Shown piece after piece: positions 35,201 to 46,256 of a stretch of DNA of 64,000 bases. Every line of letters starts with the position of its first letter. Position 1 is the first letter of the stretch. Both the position numbers and the translations under genes were made by a program. A model generated the notes under the pieces. That model worked only from the letters and a program-made list of their open reading frames with translations. It ran no database searches and was not told the DNA's origin. The stretch is from the NCBI RefSeq assembly GCF_002127325.2, contig NC_035448.2, positions 85,208,087-85,272,086 of the forward strand, given 5' to 3'. This stretch comes from Helianthus annuus (Eukaryota; Streptophyta; Magnoliopsida; Asterales; Asteraceae).

Positions 35201-35615
35201 TGCTACATACCAGGATTTTTGATAAATACAATGGTTTATTTACTCACTTTCGCATGAACTCGCTCAACATTATTGTTGATTTTTCAACTTACATGTATTT
35301 CAGGGAATTAAAGATCTGGCACGGTATGGCATGTTTTCCGCTGCATAAGTCACCAGGGTCATCCAGGGTTCGGGGAATGTGACTCTTTCCTGGACATGTC
35401 ACAGTCCTTGAATTATGTTTATGTTGTGTTTGGGTTTGTAATGTTTAGACAAGTTTATGGTTGTTAGGTGTTAACCCGTTAAGACAATGTTTTGGTATTT
35501 TTATTTTAATGGATGATCTTGCATATTTTTACTTCATATAGCTTGTTATGATTAAGCTATGGTATTAAGAAGTCACACCAAATTAACCACGCTTCCGCAA
35601 AGCCAGGGTGTGACA
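32212..35615 (+). repeat. 5' LTR of Gypsy B (3404 bp)
   Basis: It starts TGTGACAACCCTCAC and ends CAGGGTGTGACA. TATA box TATAAATA at 33087-33094; a strong donor-like GTGAGT at 34844; an acceptor-like TATTTCAG ending at 35303 after a T-rich stretch. The A/T-rich middle has many copies of atatttat-type words. Short frames in it have no known domain. Confidence 0.92.
33087..33094 (+). promoter_or_regulatory. TATA box of Gypsy B 5' LTR
   Basis: CTCTATAAATACCCCACC; the copy in the 3' LTR is at 43727-43734. It is the only canonical TATA in the first 1.5 kb of the LTR in a GC-balanced context. Confidence 0.65.
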
Positions 35616-35618
35616 GCT

Positions 35619-35630
35619 TGGTATCAGAGC
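35619..35630 (+). promoter_or_regulatory. Primer binding site of Gypsy B
   Basis: TGGTATCAGAGC, three bases after the LTR; the match to initiator Met tRNA continues with TC. Confidence 0.92.
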
Positions 35631-35774
35631 TCTGATCATAGCGAACTAGGATTCCTTCTCGAGTCTAGACTATGATCACTAGGGCTCTCACGAAAACATT
35701 TTTACTTCATACCACTTAAGTCCAGATCCAAAACCTTTTTATAAACAAATGTTGAGCGCATTTTTATTTTTAGG

Positions 35775-36050
35775 CTCAGTCTGGGAGGCTGAGGCTCGGT
35801 CTGAGAGACTGAGGCTCGGTCTGGGAGGCCGAGGCTCGATCTAATGGATCGAGGTAGTTGTCTAGTGGGACTAGGGAGTCAGTCTGGGAGGCTGGGAGAA
35901 TTGACTAGTGGGACTAGGGAGTCAGTCTGGGAGGCTGGGAGAATTTGCTAGTGGGACTAGGGAGTCAGTCTGGGAGGCTGGGAGAATTGGCTAGTGGGAC
36001 TAGGAAGGACAGTCTGGGAGGCTGGGAGGCTAGTGGGACTAGGAGGATTA
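35775..36050 (+). repeat. Leader tandem repeats of Gypsy B (aggctcggtctgggaggctg and ctagtgggactagggagtc units)
   Basis: First three or four ~24 bp units of aggctcggtctgggaggc, then four or five ~48 bp units that join ctagtgggactaggga with gtcagtctgggaggctggga. The units are G-rich on the plus strand, purine-heavy and very similar to each other. They sit between PBS and the extra ORF, where a packaging signal would be expected. Confidence 0.85.
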
Positions 36051-36127
36051 TGTGATTATTATTTGGTAGCTTATGTGATTGCCTGATTTACTGATTATTT
36101 GTGCATATTTGTGTTTGTTACAGACAC

Positions 36128-37726
36128 ATGGATTCACCAGGCACGGGTGATTCGGATACCACCGGACCTTTACCCATAGTATCTGATGACATTATATCCT
36201 CAGAGCACGAGGTGCATACCTCCGATTACACGAGCACTGATGACGATGACCTCCAGCCCTTCGCTCTGCCAAACGGCGCTGATGAGCCTATTGATGACCC
36301 TCCTGCTAAGTACTTACCCTTAGTTGTGATACCAGCTCCTATTCCTTTAGCTGTCTATCCCGCATATGACTTGCTACTCGACGCCGAGGCTGACCGCGAT
36401 ATCGATTTGTTTGAGGACGAGTCTTTTGAGGATGAGATTCCGGATGCAGCTCTTCTTCCCGCTGGCGATCTTCTGATGATCGCTGACGCCCCTGCTGAGG
36501 ACTCGCCCGCACATTCACCGGTCCCAGACTCCTTTGAGTCTGTGGCATCCGCACCTTCTCACGAGGTGAGCGTACAGCATTTCGCACACGACTCGGATCC
36601 TGACCAGGCATCCTCAGCAGCACCTATTCCGAGCTTCGCATTTGAGCATGACGACATAGAGGATTCGGATCCCATTTTCCCTCCGGGATTCGACCCGGAT
36701 CACGACATTGAGTTTATCCCGATGGACCAGCTCGTGGAGGACCCCGCTGATCCAGTTGACCCTATTGATCCTGAGTTCGACTTCGATATGGCTTTTGATG
36801 ACCATGAGCCTGCCTTGGCTCCTGAGCAGGCAGCTGCTCTAGATCCTATGCCTGAGCATGACCTGGTACATGCTGGCATTCCTGTTGAGCCCATTATAGC
36901 TGACCCGCCTGTTGGCGATCTTCCTGTTGATGATGTTCCTTTGTTAGTTGGTGATCATGTTGTTGCTATCGATCCTGTTATTGATCCACCTTTTGTTGCT
37001 GATATACCGGTCGACCATCCTATTGCACCAGTTGACCCTGTCATTGTTCCTCCATTTGATCCCATTCCACTCGAGCCTGAGCACGCACTATTTGCTGACC
37101 ACATGGATCCACCCGATGAGGATGCTCAGCACGGTTGGATACCTGCTGACGAGGACGTCCCACCTTTGCCCCCTCAGACCCCTGTTACACGATCTGTTGA
37201 TTTCACCTTTCAGGTTCCTCAGTTTGTACCTCCAGCGAGGCCTGGAGAGGGTTCTTCAGCCCATCCTTTTGGGCACGTACCGATGTCTATTCCCTTCATG
37301 CCCCAGATGTCATCTGTTCCACCCTCTACTTCACCATTTCATGTGGCACCATTTGACCCCACCAGTGAGCCCTTGCTTTGGCCGACGCCATCAGCCATGC
37401 CACCTACTGATCCATACCATTTGTTTCACGTTGGACACACTATAGAGGACATTTTGATGTCCTTCGTTCATCAGCATGAGTCGCACACGCAGCGTCTCCA
37501 GGAGCTCGAGAGAGCTCAGCTGCCACCATGTTCATGCCATGGTCAGATACACTCCCCTCTTCAGCCAGGTCGATCTTTACCCCCAGATTTTGTTGTTCGT
37601 CTCTTTACCCTAGAGCAGCAGGTTGCTTCTGTTATTCGCACTCAGCAGGCTATGGAGGAGGATTGGCTTCTGTTACGCCGCTTGCTTTACCCTCACTTTC
37701 CCCCTCCTCCCCTGCCATCCGCTTAG
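36128..37726 (+). CDS. Extra ORF of Gypsy B, acidic Asp/Pro/Ala-rich protein upstream of gag
   Basis: An intact frame of 532 codons from the ATG at 36128 (MDSPGTGDSDTTGPLP), or 541 from 36101. I prefer 36128 because the sequence just before it, tttgtgtttgttacag, is an acceptor-like site ending at 36123, and the nine codons of the longer form lie within it. The protein is strongly acidic in its first 350 residues, with runs such as DDDDLQPF and repeated DPxDPIDPEFD and PVDD(V/L)P, and Pro/Ser-rich later. The end (about residues 440-530) has a leucine-rich, coiled-coil-like stretch (HQHESHTQRLQELERAQ, FTLEQQVASVIRTQQAMEEDWLLLRRLL). No retroviral or host domain is recognised. It lies in sense before gag, so it may be an additional element protein; function unknown. 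Confidence 0.75.
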   Translation: MDSPGTGDSDTTGPLPIVSDDIISSEHEVHTSDYTSTDDDDLQPFALPNGADEPIDDPPAKYLPLVVIPAPIPLAVYPAYDLLLDAEADRDIDLFEDESFEDEIPDAALLPAGDLLMIADAPAEDSPAHSPVPDSFESVASAPSHEVSVQHFAHDSDPDQASSAAPIPSFAFEHDDIEDSDPIFPPGFDPDHDIEFIPMDQLVEDPADPVDPIDPEFDFDMAFDDHEPALAPEQAAALDPMPEHDLVHAGIPVEPIIADPPVGDLPVDDVPLLVGDHVVAIDPVIDPPFVADIPVDHPIAPVDPVIVPPFDPIPLEPEHALFADHMDPPDEDAQHGWIPADEDVPPLPPQTPVTRSVDFTFQVPQFVPPARPGEGSSAHPFGHVPMSIPFMPQMSSVPPSTSPFHVAPFDPTSEPLLWPTPSAMPPTDPYHLFHVGHTIEDILMSFVHQHESHTQRLQELERAQLPPCSCHGQIHSPLQPGRSLPPDFVVRLFTLEQQVASVIRTQQAMEEDWLLLRRLLYPHFPPPPLPSA

Positions 37727-38208
37727 AGCTCATCAGTGCTATATAGGTAGACGTTGGTGAGACGACCGCAATTGTGACTGCACAGCATTTTGGAGACCAG
37801 CTGATGATACTGACTTTTGTTGACACTTATTTGATGTACTTGATGTATTTGACACTGACATGATATAGTTTTTGGACAAGGGTGATGTAGCCCCTGATTG
37901 ATTGATGATTGTATGACACAGTGATGTACTGATACACTTACTACATTGTGGTCTCGATATATATGGCAATCGCAGTATTCTCACCATATCTGATTCACTT
38001 GATTGCTTATTTATATTTTTGTGACATGGGATGTTGGGACATGGGATGTTGTGTATATAATATTTGTGACATGGGATGTTGTGTGTGTAATAATCGTAAC
38101 ATGGGATGTTGTGTGTGATATATTGATAACATGAGATGTTATGTGCTATTACCATTACTATATACGTACACTTTATTATGGCCTGACCGACGTATACATC
38201 TTTAGAAG
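37727..38208 (+). other. Spacer between extra ORF and gag of Gypsy B
   Basis: No gene. It contains a short tandem array (38022-38150) and ends with tacatctttagaag directly before the gag ATG, an acceptor-like TTTAG five bases or fewer from the start. Confidence 0.6.
38022..38150 (+). repeat. ~32 bp tandem repeat (acatgggatgttgtgtg)
   Basis: Four to five units of g(a/t)aacatgggatgttgtgt(g/a) with an A/T-rich tail of about 12 bases. The first unit pair is shorter. Confidence 0.7.
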
Positions 38209-41200
38209 ATGCCACCAAGACGTCAACCTCAGCCAATGCCTACTACTCAGGACGAACTACAGCAAGTCATTGCTGCTGCTATTGCTCAATATGCTGCCTC
38301 TCAAGGAGGAATGAGTGGAAGCAACTCCGGCAACACGGGCAACAACAACAATCCACCGCATGGGTGCACCTACAAACAGTTCTTGGACTGCAAGCCCGTA
38401 AACTTCGATGGCACAGGTGGTGCTGTTGCTTTCGTCCGCTGGGTTGAGAAAACCGAATCCGTACTTCGCATGAGCAAATGCGCGCTGGATCAACAAGTCA
38501 CTTACATCTCAGGGCTATTTTTGGATGGAGCCCTATCATGGTGGAATCTACAAGACCAAACACTGGGCGAAGCTGCTGCTTACGCACTGACGTGGACCGA
38601 GCTGAAAGAACTCATGCGCAAGAAGTACTGTTCTCGCGCTGAAATTCAGAGATTGGAGACCGAGTTTTGGCATCTAAAAATGGAAGGTTCTAAGATAGCT
38701 GAGTATGTTCAGAGGTTCCACGACTTGTCGCATGTGGTACCATACATGGTTACGCCTGAGTTCAAGAGGATTGAACGCTTCTTTTGGGGATTGGCTCCTC
38801 AAATAATCAGCATGGTGACTTCCTCCAAACCTGCAACTATCACAGAAGCCATTGATTTGAGTGTGGCTCTCACCGAAGAGGCAATTCGGTTGAACAAGTT
38901 TGATGAAACTGAGCCCAAGAAAAAGGAGACTCATGTGGAGTCGTCAGGTGGGAATAAACGAAAGTTTTCGAATTTCAAGCAGGGCACCGGGATGGTGGTT
39001 AAGAAAGGGGAATCGAATGCGCCAGCTCAAGATACAGCTGGTGGGAGAAAGAAAAGTAAGGGGTATATGGGTGCACAACCCAAATGCAACTCATGCCAAC
39101 GACATCACTCTGGTCGTTGTGGGATAAAGGTTTGTGAAGCATGTGGAAAGGCTGGCCACCTGAAGGAGACTTGTTGGGCCACTGCTGGCCGGGGAGGCCA
39201 AGGAGGATATGGGAATAGGAACAACCGTGGTGGTGCTGGGAACCGCCCACAGGGAAACCAGGGAGGTGATGGAAACCGTGCCAATCATGCTAACCAAGCG
39301 GGCACCGTGAATCGAAATCAGGGAAACAACCAAGCGGGAAACCATGGTGGGAACGGGCAGAGGCCCGGATGTTTTAACTGCGGTGATGTTGGGCATTACA
39401 AAAGGAATTGCCCAGAATTAAACCAAGCACGCGGAAGAGTTTTCAACATAGAAGCAAGGGAAGCGCGCCAGGATCCCAATGTTGTCACTGGTACGTTCCT
39501 TGTAAACCAACGCTATGCATCCGTTTTGTTTGATACTGGTGCCGATTATAGCTTCGTATCGCTAGAATTTAAGAATATGCTTGGTTTAGCCGCTAGTAAA
39601 TTAGATATTCCATACTCGATCGAATTAGCGAATGGGAAGTTGGTAGAGGCTAACGAGGTGATTCGAGGTTGCGTAATCGAATTGGGAGAGCGTGAGTTCG
39701 CTCTGGATCTACTACCAGTCCAGTTGGGAAGCTTCGACGTGGTAGTAGGGATGGATTGGTTATCGAGTAACAAGGCCGAGATAGTTTGTCACGAGAAGAT
39801 TATTCGTATCCCGACCGATGATGGTGAGACCATTGTTGTTCATGGAGAAAAGCGTGAGACGCCGTTAAGGATGATTAGCTGCCTGAAAGCAAGGAAGTGT
39901 TTGCAGAAAGGATGTGTTGCTTTTCTGGCACACATTGTGGATAAAAAGGCTGCTGAGCCGAAGATCGAAGACATCCCTGTCGTAAGGGAATATCCAGAAG
40001 TCTTTCCTGAAGACTTGCCTGGATTGCCGCCTCAAAAGCAAGTGGAGTTTCGCATTGACTTAGTTCCAGGCGCCGCGCCTGTGGCTAAGGCACCTTACAG
40101 AGTTGCTCCGTCTGAAATGCAAGAACTGTCGACACAACTTCAAGAGTTGTTAGATAAGGGATTTATCCGACCAAGCTTCTCGCCTTGGGGAGCTCCAGTT
40201 ATGTTTGTGAAGAAGAAGGACGGTAGTTTCCGTATGTGCATTGACTACAGGGAGTTGAACAAGCTGACGATCAAGAATAGGTATCCCCTGCCAAGAATCG
40301 ATGATCTATTTGACCAACTTCAAGGTTCAAGCTTCTATTCAAAGATCGATCTTCGATCTGGATACCATCAGCTACGGATACAGGAGGAGAGTATCCCGAA
40401 GACAGCCTTCAGAACTCGATATGGACACTACGAGTTTCTCGTTATGCCGTTTGGTCTGACAAACGCACCTGACGTGTTCATGGATTTGATGAATCGAGTT
40501 TGCCAGCCGTACTTGGATAAGTTTGTGATTGTATTCATCGATGATATTTTGATTTATTCAAAGATGAAGGCTGAGCACGAGCAGCATTTAAGAGCTATTC
40601 TGGAGCTGCTAAAGGAGGAACAGTTGTACGCCAAGTTCTCTAAGTGCGAGTTTTGGCTACGAGAAGTGCAATTCCTTGGGCACGTGGTGAACGGAGATGG
40701 AATCCACGTGGACCCAACCAAGATCGAGGCGATCAAAGATTGGGAAACGCCAAAGACGCCAACCGAGATTCGGCAATTCTTGGGTTTGGCTGGCTATTAT
40801 CGAAGGTTCATTGAGAACTTTTCAAAGATCGCCCAGCCATTGACACTCCTCACGCAGAAGGATAAGAAGTTTGATTGGGGAATCAAACAGGATGAAGCGT
40901 TTCAGATATTGAAGGATAAGCTTTGTAACGCGCCAATCTTAGCTCTACCAGAAGGTACAGACGATTTCGTGGTATACTGCGACGCATCGCGTCAAGGATT
41001 GGGTTGTGTGTTGATGCAACGCCAAAAGGTTATTGCCTATGCATCACGCCAACTGAAGATACATGAAAAGAACTATACCACACATGATTTGGAGCTAGGC
41101 GCAGTGGTTTTCGCTTTAAAGATCTGGAGACACTACCTTTATGGTACGAAGTGTACAATCTTCACAGATCACAAGAGCCTCCAGCATATATTCAACCAGA

Positions 41201-42823
41201 AGGAGTTGAACATGAGGCAAAGACGATGGGTCGAGTTGCTGAACGACTACGACTGTGAGATAAAGTATCATCCAGGGAAGGCGAATGTGGTCGCCGATGC
41301 CCTAAGTCGTAAAGAGAGGATCAAGCCCATAAGGGTTAGGGCTTTGGAGATGATTATTCAGACCGATCTTTCCTCGCGCGTTCGTGCAGCGCAGCAAGAA
41401 GCTCTCAAGGAAAGAAACCTGGAAGAAGAGTATCTCCGTGGGATGGAGAAGTTATTGGTACCAAACAGGGAAGGAACGTTGTGTTTTGAGAACAGGATTT
41501 GGGTTCCTTTGCTTGGTGGTTTAAGGAAGGTTATTTTCGAAGAAGCTCACAAATCACGGTACTCTATCCACCCTGGAGCGGATAAGATGTACCAGGATCT
41601 TAAAGATTACTATTGGTGGCCTAGGATGAAAGGCGATGTTGCAGTTTATGTGAGCAAGTGCTTAACATGTGCCAAGGTTAAGGCAGAATACCAGAAGCCT
41701 TCAGGACTTCTGCAGCAACCAGAGATTCCCAAGTGGAAGTGGGAACAAATCTCTATGGATTTTATTACGAAGTTGCCAAGAACACCAAGAGGCCATGACA
41801 CTATTTGGGTAATAGTGGACCGTTTAAACGAAGTCAGCACACTTCCTACCTATCCGAGAGAAGGATAATACGAGTAAACTGGCCGAAATTTACATGAGAG
41901 AGATTGTTACACGCCATGGAGTACCTCTCTCGATTATCTCTGATAGAGACGGAAGGTTCGTGTCAAGGATATGGCAATCCTTCCAGGAAGCTTTTGGCTC
42001 CAAGTTGAATCTGAGCACAGCTTTTCACCCGCAGACCGACGGTCAAAGCGAGCGGACGATTCAGACGTTAGAAGACATGCTGAGAGCATGTGTGATGGAT
42101 TTGGGCGGTAGCTGGGATAAGCATTTGCCTTTGGTTGAGTTTTCATACAACAACAGCTACCACACCAGTATTGGTGCCGCGCCATTCGAGGCTTTATATG
42201 GGCGCAAGTGCAGATCATCGCTCTGTTGGTCTGACGCTGGTGATAGACAGTTGGTTGGTCGTGAAATGGTACAGGAAACCACAGATAAGATCGCGCAAAT
42301 CCGAGACCGTATCAGCGCGGCTCGTGACAGGCAGAAAGCCTACGCGGATCGAAGCAGGAAACCTCTAGAGTTTGAGGTTGGTGAGATGGTTTTGTTGAAG
42401 GTATCACCCTGGAAGGGTGTGGCACGCTTTGGGAAACGTGGAAAATTGAACCCGAGGTACATTGGACCGTTCAAGATCTTGGAGAGAATCGGGTTAGTAG
42501 CATACAAGTTGGACCTACCTGCCGAACTGAATGGCGTTCACGATACATTTCATGTATCCAATCTGAAGAAAAGTCCAACACAAGATAACGTTGCCATTCC
42601 TACCGACGAAATTCATATTGATGACACGCTCCACTTCGTTGAAGAACCTGTTGAGGTCACGGATTGGAAAGTAAACAAGACCCGCCAGAGCAGTGTCAAG
42701 CTCGTCAAAGTTCGTTGGAATGCTAGACATGGTCCTGAATTCACCTGGGAGCGTGAGGACCAAATGAAAGAGAAATACCCCCACTTATTTCCTGAGAACC
42801 CTGCTTCTACAAGCAGAACTTAA
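38209..42823 (+). pseudogene. gag-pol: gag-pol of Gypsy B, intact except for one single-base insertion in integrase
   Basis: The frame 38209-41868 (1219 codons) continues in another frame from 41869 to 42823. Gag (residues 1-430) has the ALSWWNLQ motif and zinc knuckles, [14 protein letters not shown] and [14 protein letters not shown]. Protease has [15 protein letters not shown] shows [34 protein letters not shown] and FIDDIL. RNase H has [16 protein letters not shown] and FTDHKSLQH. The IN zinc region is HPGADKMYQ...CLTCAKVKA, and the core has MDFIT, a second Asp in IISDRDG and [14 protein letters not shown]. An extra A in the AAA at 41826-41828 shifts the frame in the IN core. The C-terminus ends [17 protein letters not shown], a chromodomain-type tail. 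Everything else is open, so loss of function is recent. The start MPPRRQPQP matches other gag starts here. Confidence 0.93.
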
Positions 42824-42858
42824 AATTTCGGGACGAAATTTTTCTAACGGGGGGAGAA
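42823..42858 (+). promoter_or_regulatory. Palindrome and polypurine tract of Gypsy B
   Basis: Perfect dyad aaatttcgggacgaaattt (42823-42841), then the purine run ggggggagaa ending immediately before the 3' LTR. Confidence 0.75.
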
Positions 42859-45800
42859 TGTGACAACCCTCACTAAACCAGGTATCCGTACGACTTAATT
42901 AACTATTAATTGTTGCTTAATTACTGTGCATTGCTGACGAACTGCTACTTGATTTCTAGTACTTGTATATTCTTGCATCATACTTTGATTTCTGTCACTA
43001 CATTATTTACTTACTGAACTCTAGTGACAAACATGATGCACAAAAGCACAGTAGCATTTGAACGGATAACCTATTGAACATGTTGATATAGCCAGCATCA
43101 GGCAGACACTGCCTCTAAAGGCCTATATGAGCCAGAAATATTTTACTACACCCATAGTGTGTGTAGGGATACAAGGGTTGTATAACTGCGTCTCTAGGAA
43201 TAAGATGTAATGATAGGATGTGCCTAAAACGTACTCTAAGCACAAAACACAGCACTTTTATTAACACACTAGCTTCTAGCTAACTAATAAAGTGCCAAAA
43301 CATGAGGAAATATTCCTGACACTTTGCAGAATAAATTGTGTCGCTAAAAATATTACTTACGACGCTTAAAAGATTACTTAAGCACTTTAACGGATTACTA
43401 TCCAACCGAACAACCGGACTATACCCGGAACATAAAAATATTGCCAGAAATATTATTAGTCTTTTTCTGAGCCAGTTAGGGTCCCTGATTACCCTAACAC
43501 CCATTTTATAACGCATCCTGCAACTAACGGGGTTAATCCCTAAAGTTAACCTACTTAACTAAACTAAACACTAACTGAACGATTGAAAACGAACCGGATA
43601 CCCCCCCCCCCAATGGGATCGGCCAAACTAGAGGAGACAAGGGAGTACAACTTTGATTATTATAATGCTATATGTTTAATATCAAGGGGACACGAGATCC
43701 GTTGGACGAAGAACTTGAAAATTCTCTATAAATACCCCACCATAACATTAGAGAATTACCACCACATTTCACCAAACTCCACTCTTTGTCTCTTGCCCTC
43801 CCACTCTCGGCCGAAACCCCCTCCCCCTACTCATCCATCTTTCGATCTTGTTCATCCATTCCAAGTATATACTAGCTTCACGGGTCACGTATTAGGAGCT
43901 TTGGAGCAAGCGGAAGTGGAAGGACCTCGTTACTTAGCTTTTATCCACCGCATTTTCGCCTAGATTCTTCCCTAGCCCCGAGCTAGAGGTATAATGTTTA
44001 AAACTCACTCTCGAACGTATCTAAAGTGGTTAATATGATTTTTAACGGTTAAAATGCGGAAACCCATCTTTTGAATCTTTAAAGTCTACTAAAACTTGAA
44101 TTTTGTTGGATAAAAGATCATAACTTGTGTAAAAGTTGTAGTGTTTGAATATGTTGATTGTTGAGGCCCGATCTACGTTGTGGTGGCTCTGATCATCGTT
44201 TAACCCGACTTTGTTAAGATCATAGATCTTGACATAAGCTTGTTTCTCTCGGTACAAGGGTTAAAAGGTGAAACTCTACCACACGAAAGACATGAACTTG
44301 TGTAAAAGTATTTTGACTTGTAAAATAGTATTTAAAACTAGCGGATCTACGCATGTACAAGTGGTATATTCGTAGAACCAAGTGTCGAGAAAATCATGTT
44401 TTATAAAAGTCGGATGACACACTAACAAATATGATTTTTACAAACTACAAGTGTATAAACACTTGTGAAACAAAAGATCTGACAAGGTAACAATTTTTAT
44501 AAAAGTTGTCGGGAAGTTGTAAAGAATGATTTATTCTAAAGACGGGGTTTTTACAAGATTAAACTATTTCACACATAGATCCACCAAATATAAGGAGATC
44601 TACACTTTAGTTTTCGGAAAAACTACAAGTTCATGTGATAATGCGGTTTACATACTAATCAACTAGTTTGATGTGTTGAAACTAGTTTAATGTGTCGGAA
44701 ATTGTTTGATTGAATCAAGAAATTGTTGAAGTGATTTTGTAAAAGAAAATGATACGATTGAAAGCGTGGCCACCTCCAGTTACAGGGGAAACTCTGGCGA
44801 AATTTTTCTAAAACCTAACACTTAGAATTATTTACAAGTGTTAGAACTATTTTTGATATGATTTCAAAATATATTTCGCCATGACTTTATTGATTAAATA
44901 ATCGGAGGTGGGATTTTCACAAAAGCTAAACGTGATAAATATTTATTCGATAAATATATTTTTCACCACACTGTTTATGATTATTTTGTGAAAATATATA
45001 AATATTATTTTTAGAGTAAAAATAATATTTACAAACGTTGACGAACCCAAAATAATACAAACGCTTACACGACGAACGTATAAGTTACACCGGTAATTAC
45101 TATTACCGCTTAATCGTTAAAACGTAACTTACGCTTTATACGGAAATACTCATAAACGCGTATTTTGTCAACGTATTATTTTGGAAAGTATTAAGTGAAG
45201 AGAAAATATAATATTTTTGAGAAAAATATTTATATTTTGGAATGAGAAGTAAAAATATATTAAGTGGGACTTAATGAGATGATACGAATACACATGTATT
45301 AAATCCCCCACCCTTGGGAAGGAAATTAATTACCAAGTGTATAAAAGGAACGGTTGTCTAACTGTTTCCCAAAACTTAAACTATAAAGCTAAGGCACGGC
45401 CATCCGTCTAATAGTATTAGCACATGTAGGTCGTTGCACAGCTGCCTGATATTTGGAGTACTTGGTATAGCGACGCACTGACTGTGAGTTCATGTCCCCC
45501 TTTTCTCTTAACTGTTTTCAGTTTTCTAAACTGCGGGGGTGAAATACATGTTACAATGGTTATGATTACTTTATACATGGTATGGTTAGCGTAAGGAGGG
45601 TTACTTTTAGATCATGTGAATGGGTAGGCGGAAACTTGAGGTCATTAATCCTCAGGGTAGGACCGAGGGGCAGGAGCGGTAGATCTATTTGGGTGTAGCG
45701 AGCCCAGTCCCAGGTCCAGCATAACGGACCTTGGGATGACTTTGTTCCCGACGCATAAATTTGCTAGGTTTGAGCCTTCCTACTTGCATTTCACACATAT

Positions 45801-46256
45801 CAATGGCCTTGCAAACCATTGGTGATCTCTTTTTCCTTATTTGCTACATACCAGGATTTTTGATAAATACAATGGTTTATTTACTCACTTTCGCATGAAC
45901 TCGCTCAACATTATTGTTGATTTTTCAACTTACATGTATTTCAGGGAATTAAAGATCTGGCACTGTATGGCATGTTTTCCGCTGCATAAGTCACCAGGGT
46001 CATCCAGGGTTCGGGGAATGTGACTCTTTCCTGGACAAGTCACAGTCCTTGAATCATGTTTATGTTGTGTTTGGGTTTGTAATGTTTAGACAAGTTTATG
46101 GTTGTTGGGTGTTAACCCGTTAAGACAATGTTTTGGTATTTTTATTTTAATGGATGATCTTGCATATTTTTACTTCATATAGCTTGTTATGATTAAGCTA
46201 TGGTATTAAGAAGTCACACCAAATTAACCATGCTTCCGCAAAACCAGGGTGTGACA
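42859..46256 (+). repeat. 3' LTR of Gypsy B (3398 bp)
   Basis: Same ends as the 5' LTR and about 99% identical. A small deletion near 42930 and a longer C run near 43601 account for most of the length difference. Confidence 0.92.

Larger units (their letters stand above)
32212..46256 (+). mobile_element. Gypsy B: large young Ty3-Gypsy element with an extra ORF before gag
   Basis: 14,045 bp: 5' LTR 32212-35615, PBS 35619-35630, leader repeats, extra ORF (36128-37726), gag-pol 38209-42823, purine tract, 3' LTR 42859-46256. Target duplicate AAACT is at 32207-32211 and 46257-46261. LTRs differ at about 25 sites in 3.4 kb by eye (under 1%), so it is young. The single gag-pol frame has one lesion. 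Chromodomain-like C-terminus and IN type agree with the Tekay/Del chromovirus clade. It inserted in the E1 LTR. Confidence 0.93.

Noticed and set aside
36339..36623. Minus-strand frames inside the extra ORF and gag-pol of Gypsy B
   Set aside because: They are antisense shadows of a long sense frame with strong composition bias.
38209..42823. Endogenous pararetrovirus (caulimovirus-like) instead of a retrotransposon
   Set aside because: There are LTRs, an integrase core and a chromodomain-type tail, and no movement-protein domain. This is Ty3-Gypsy.
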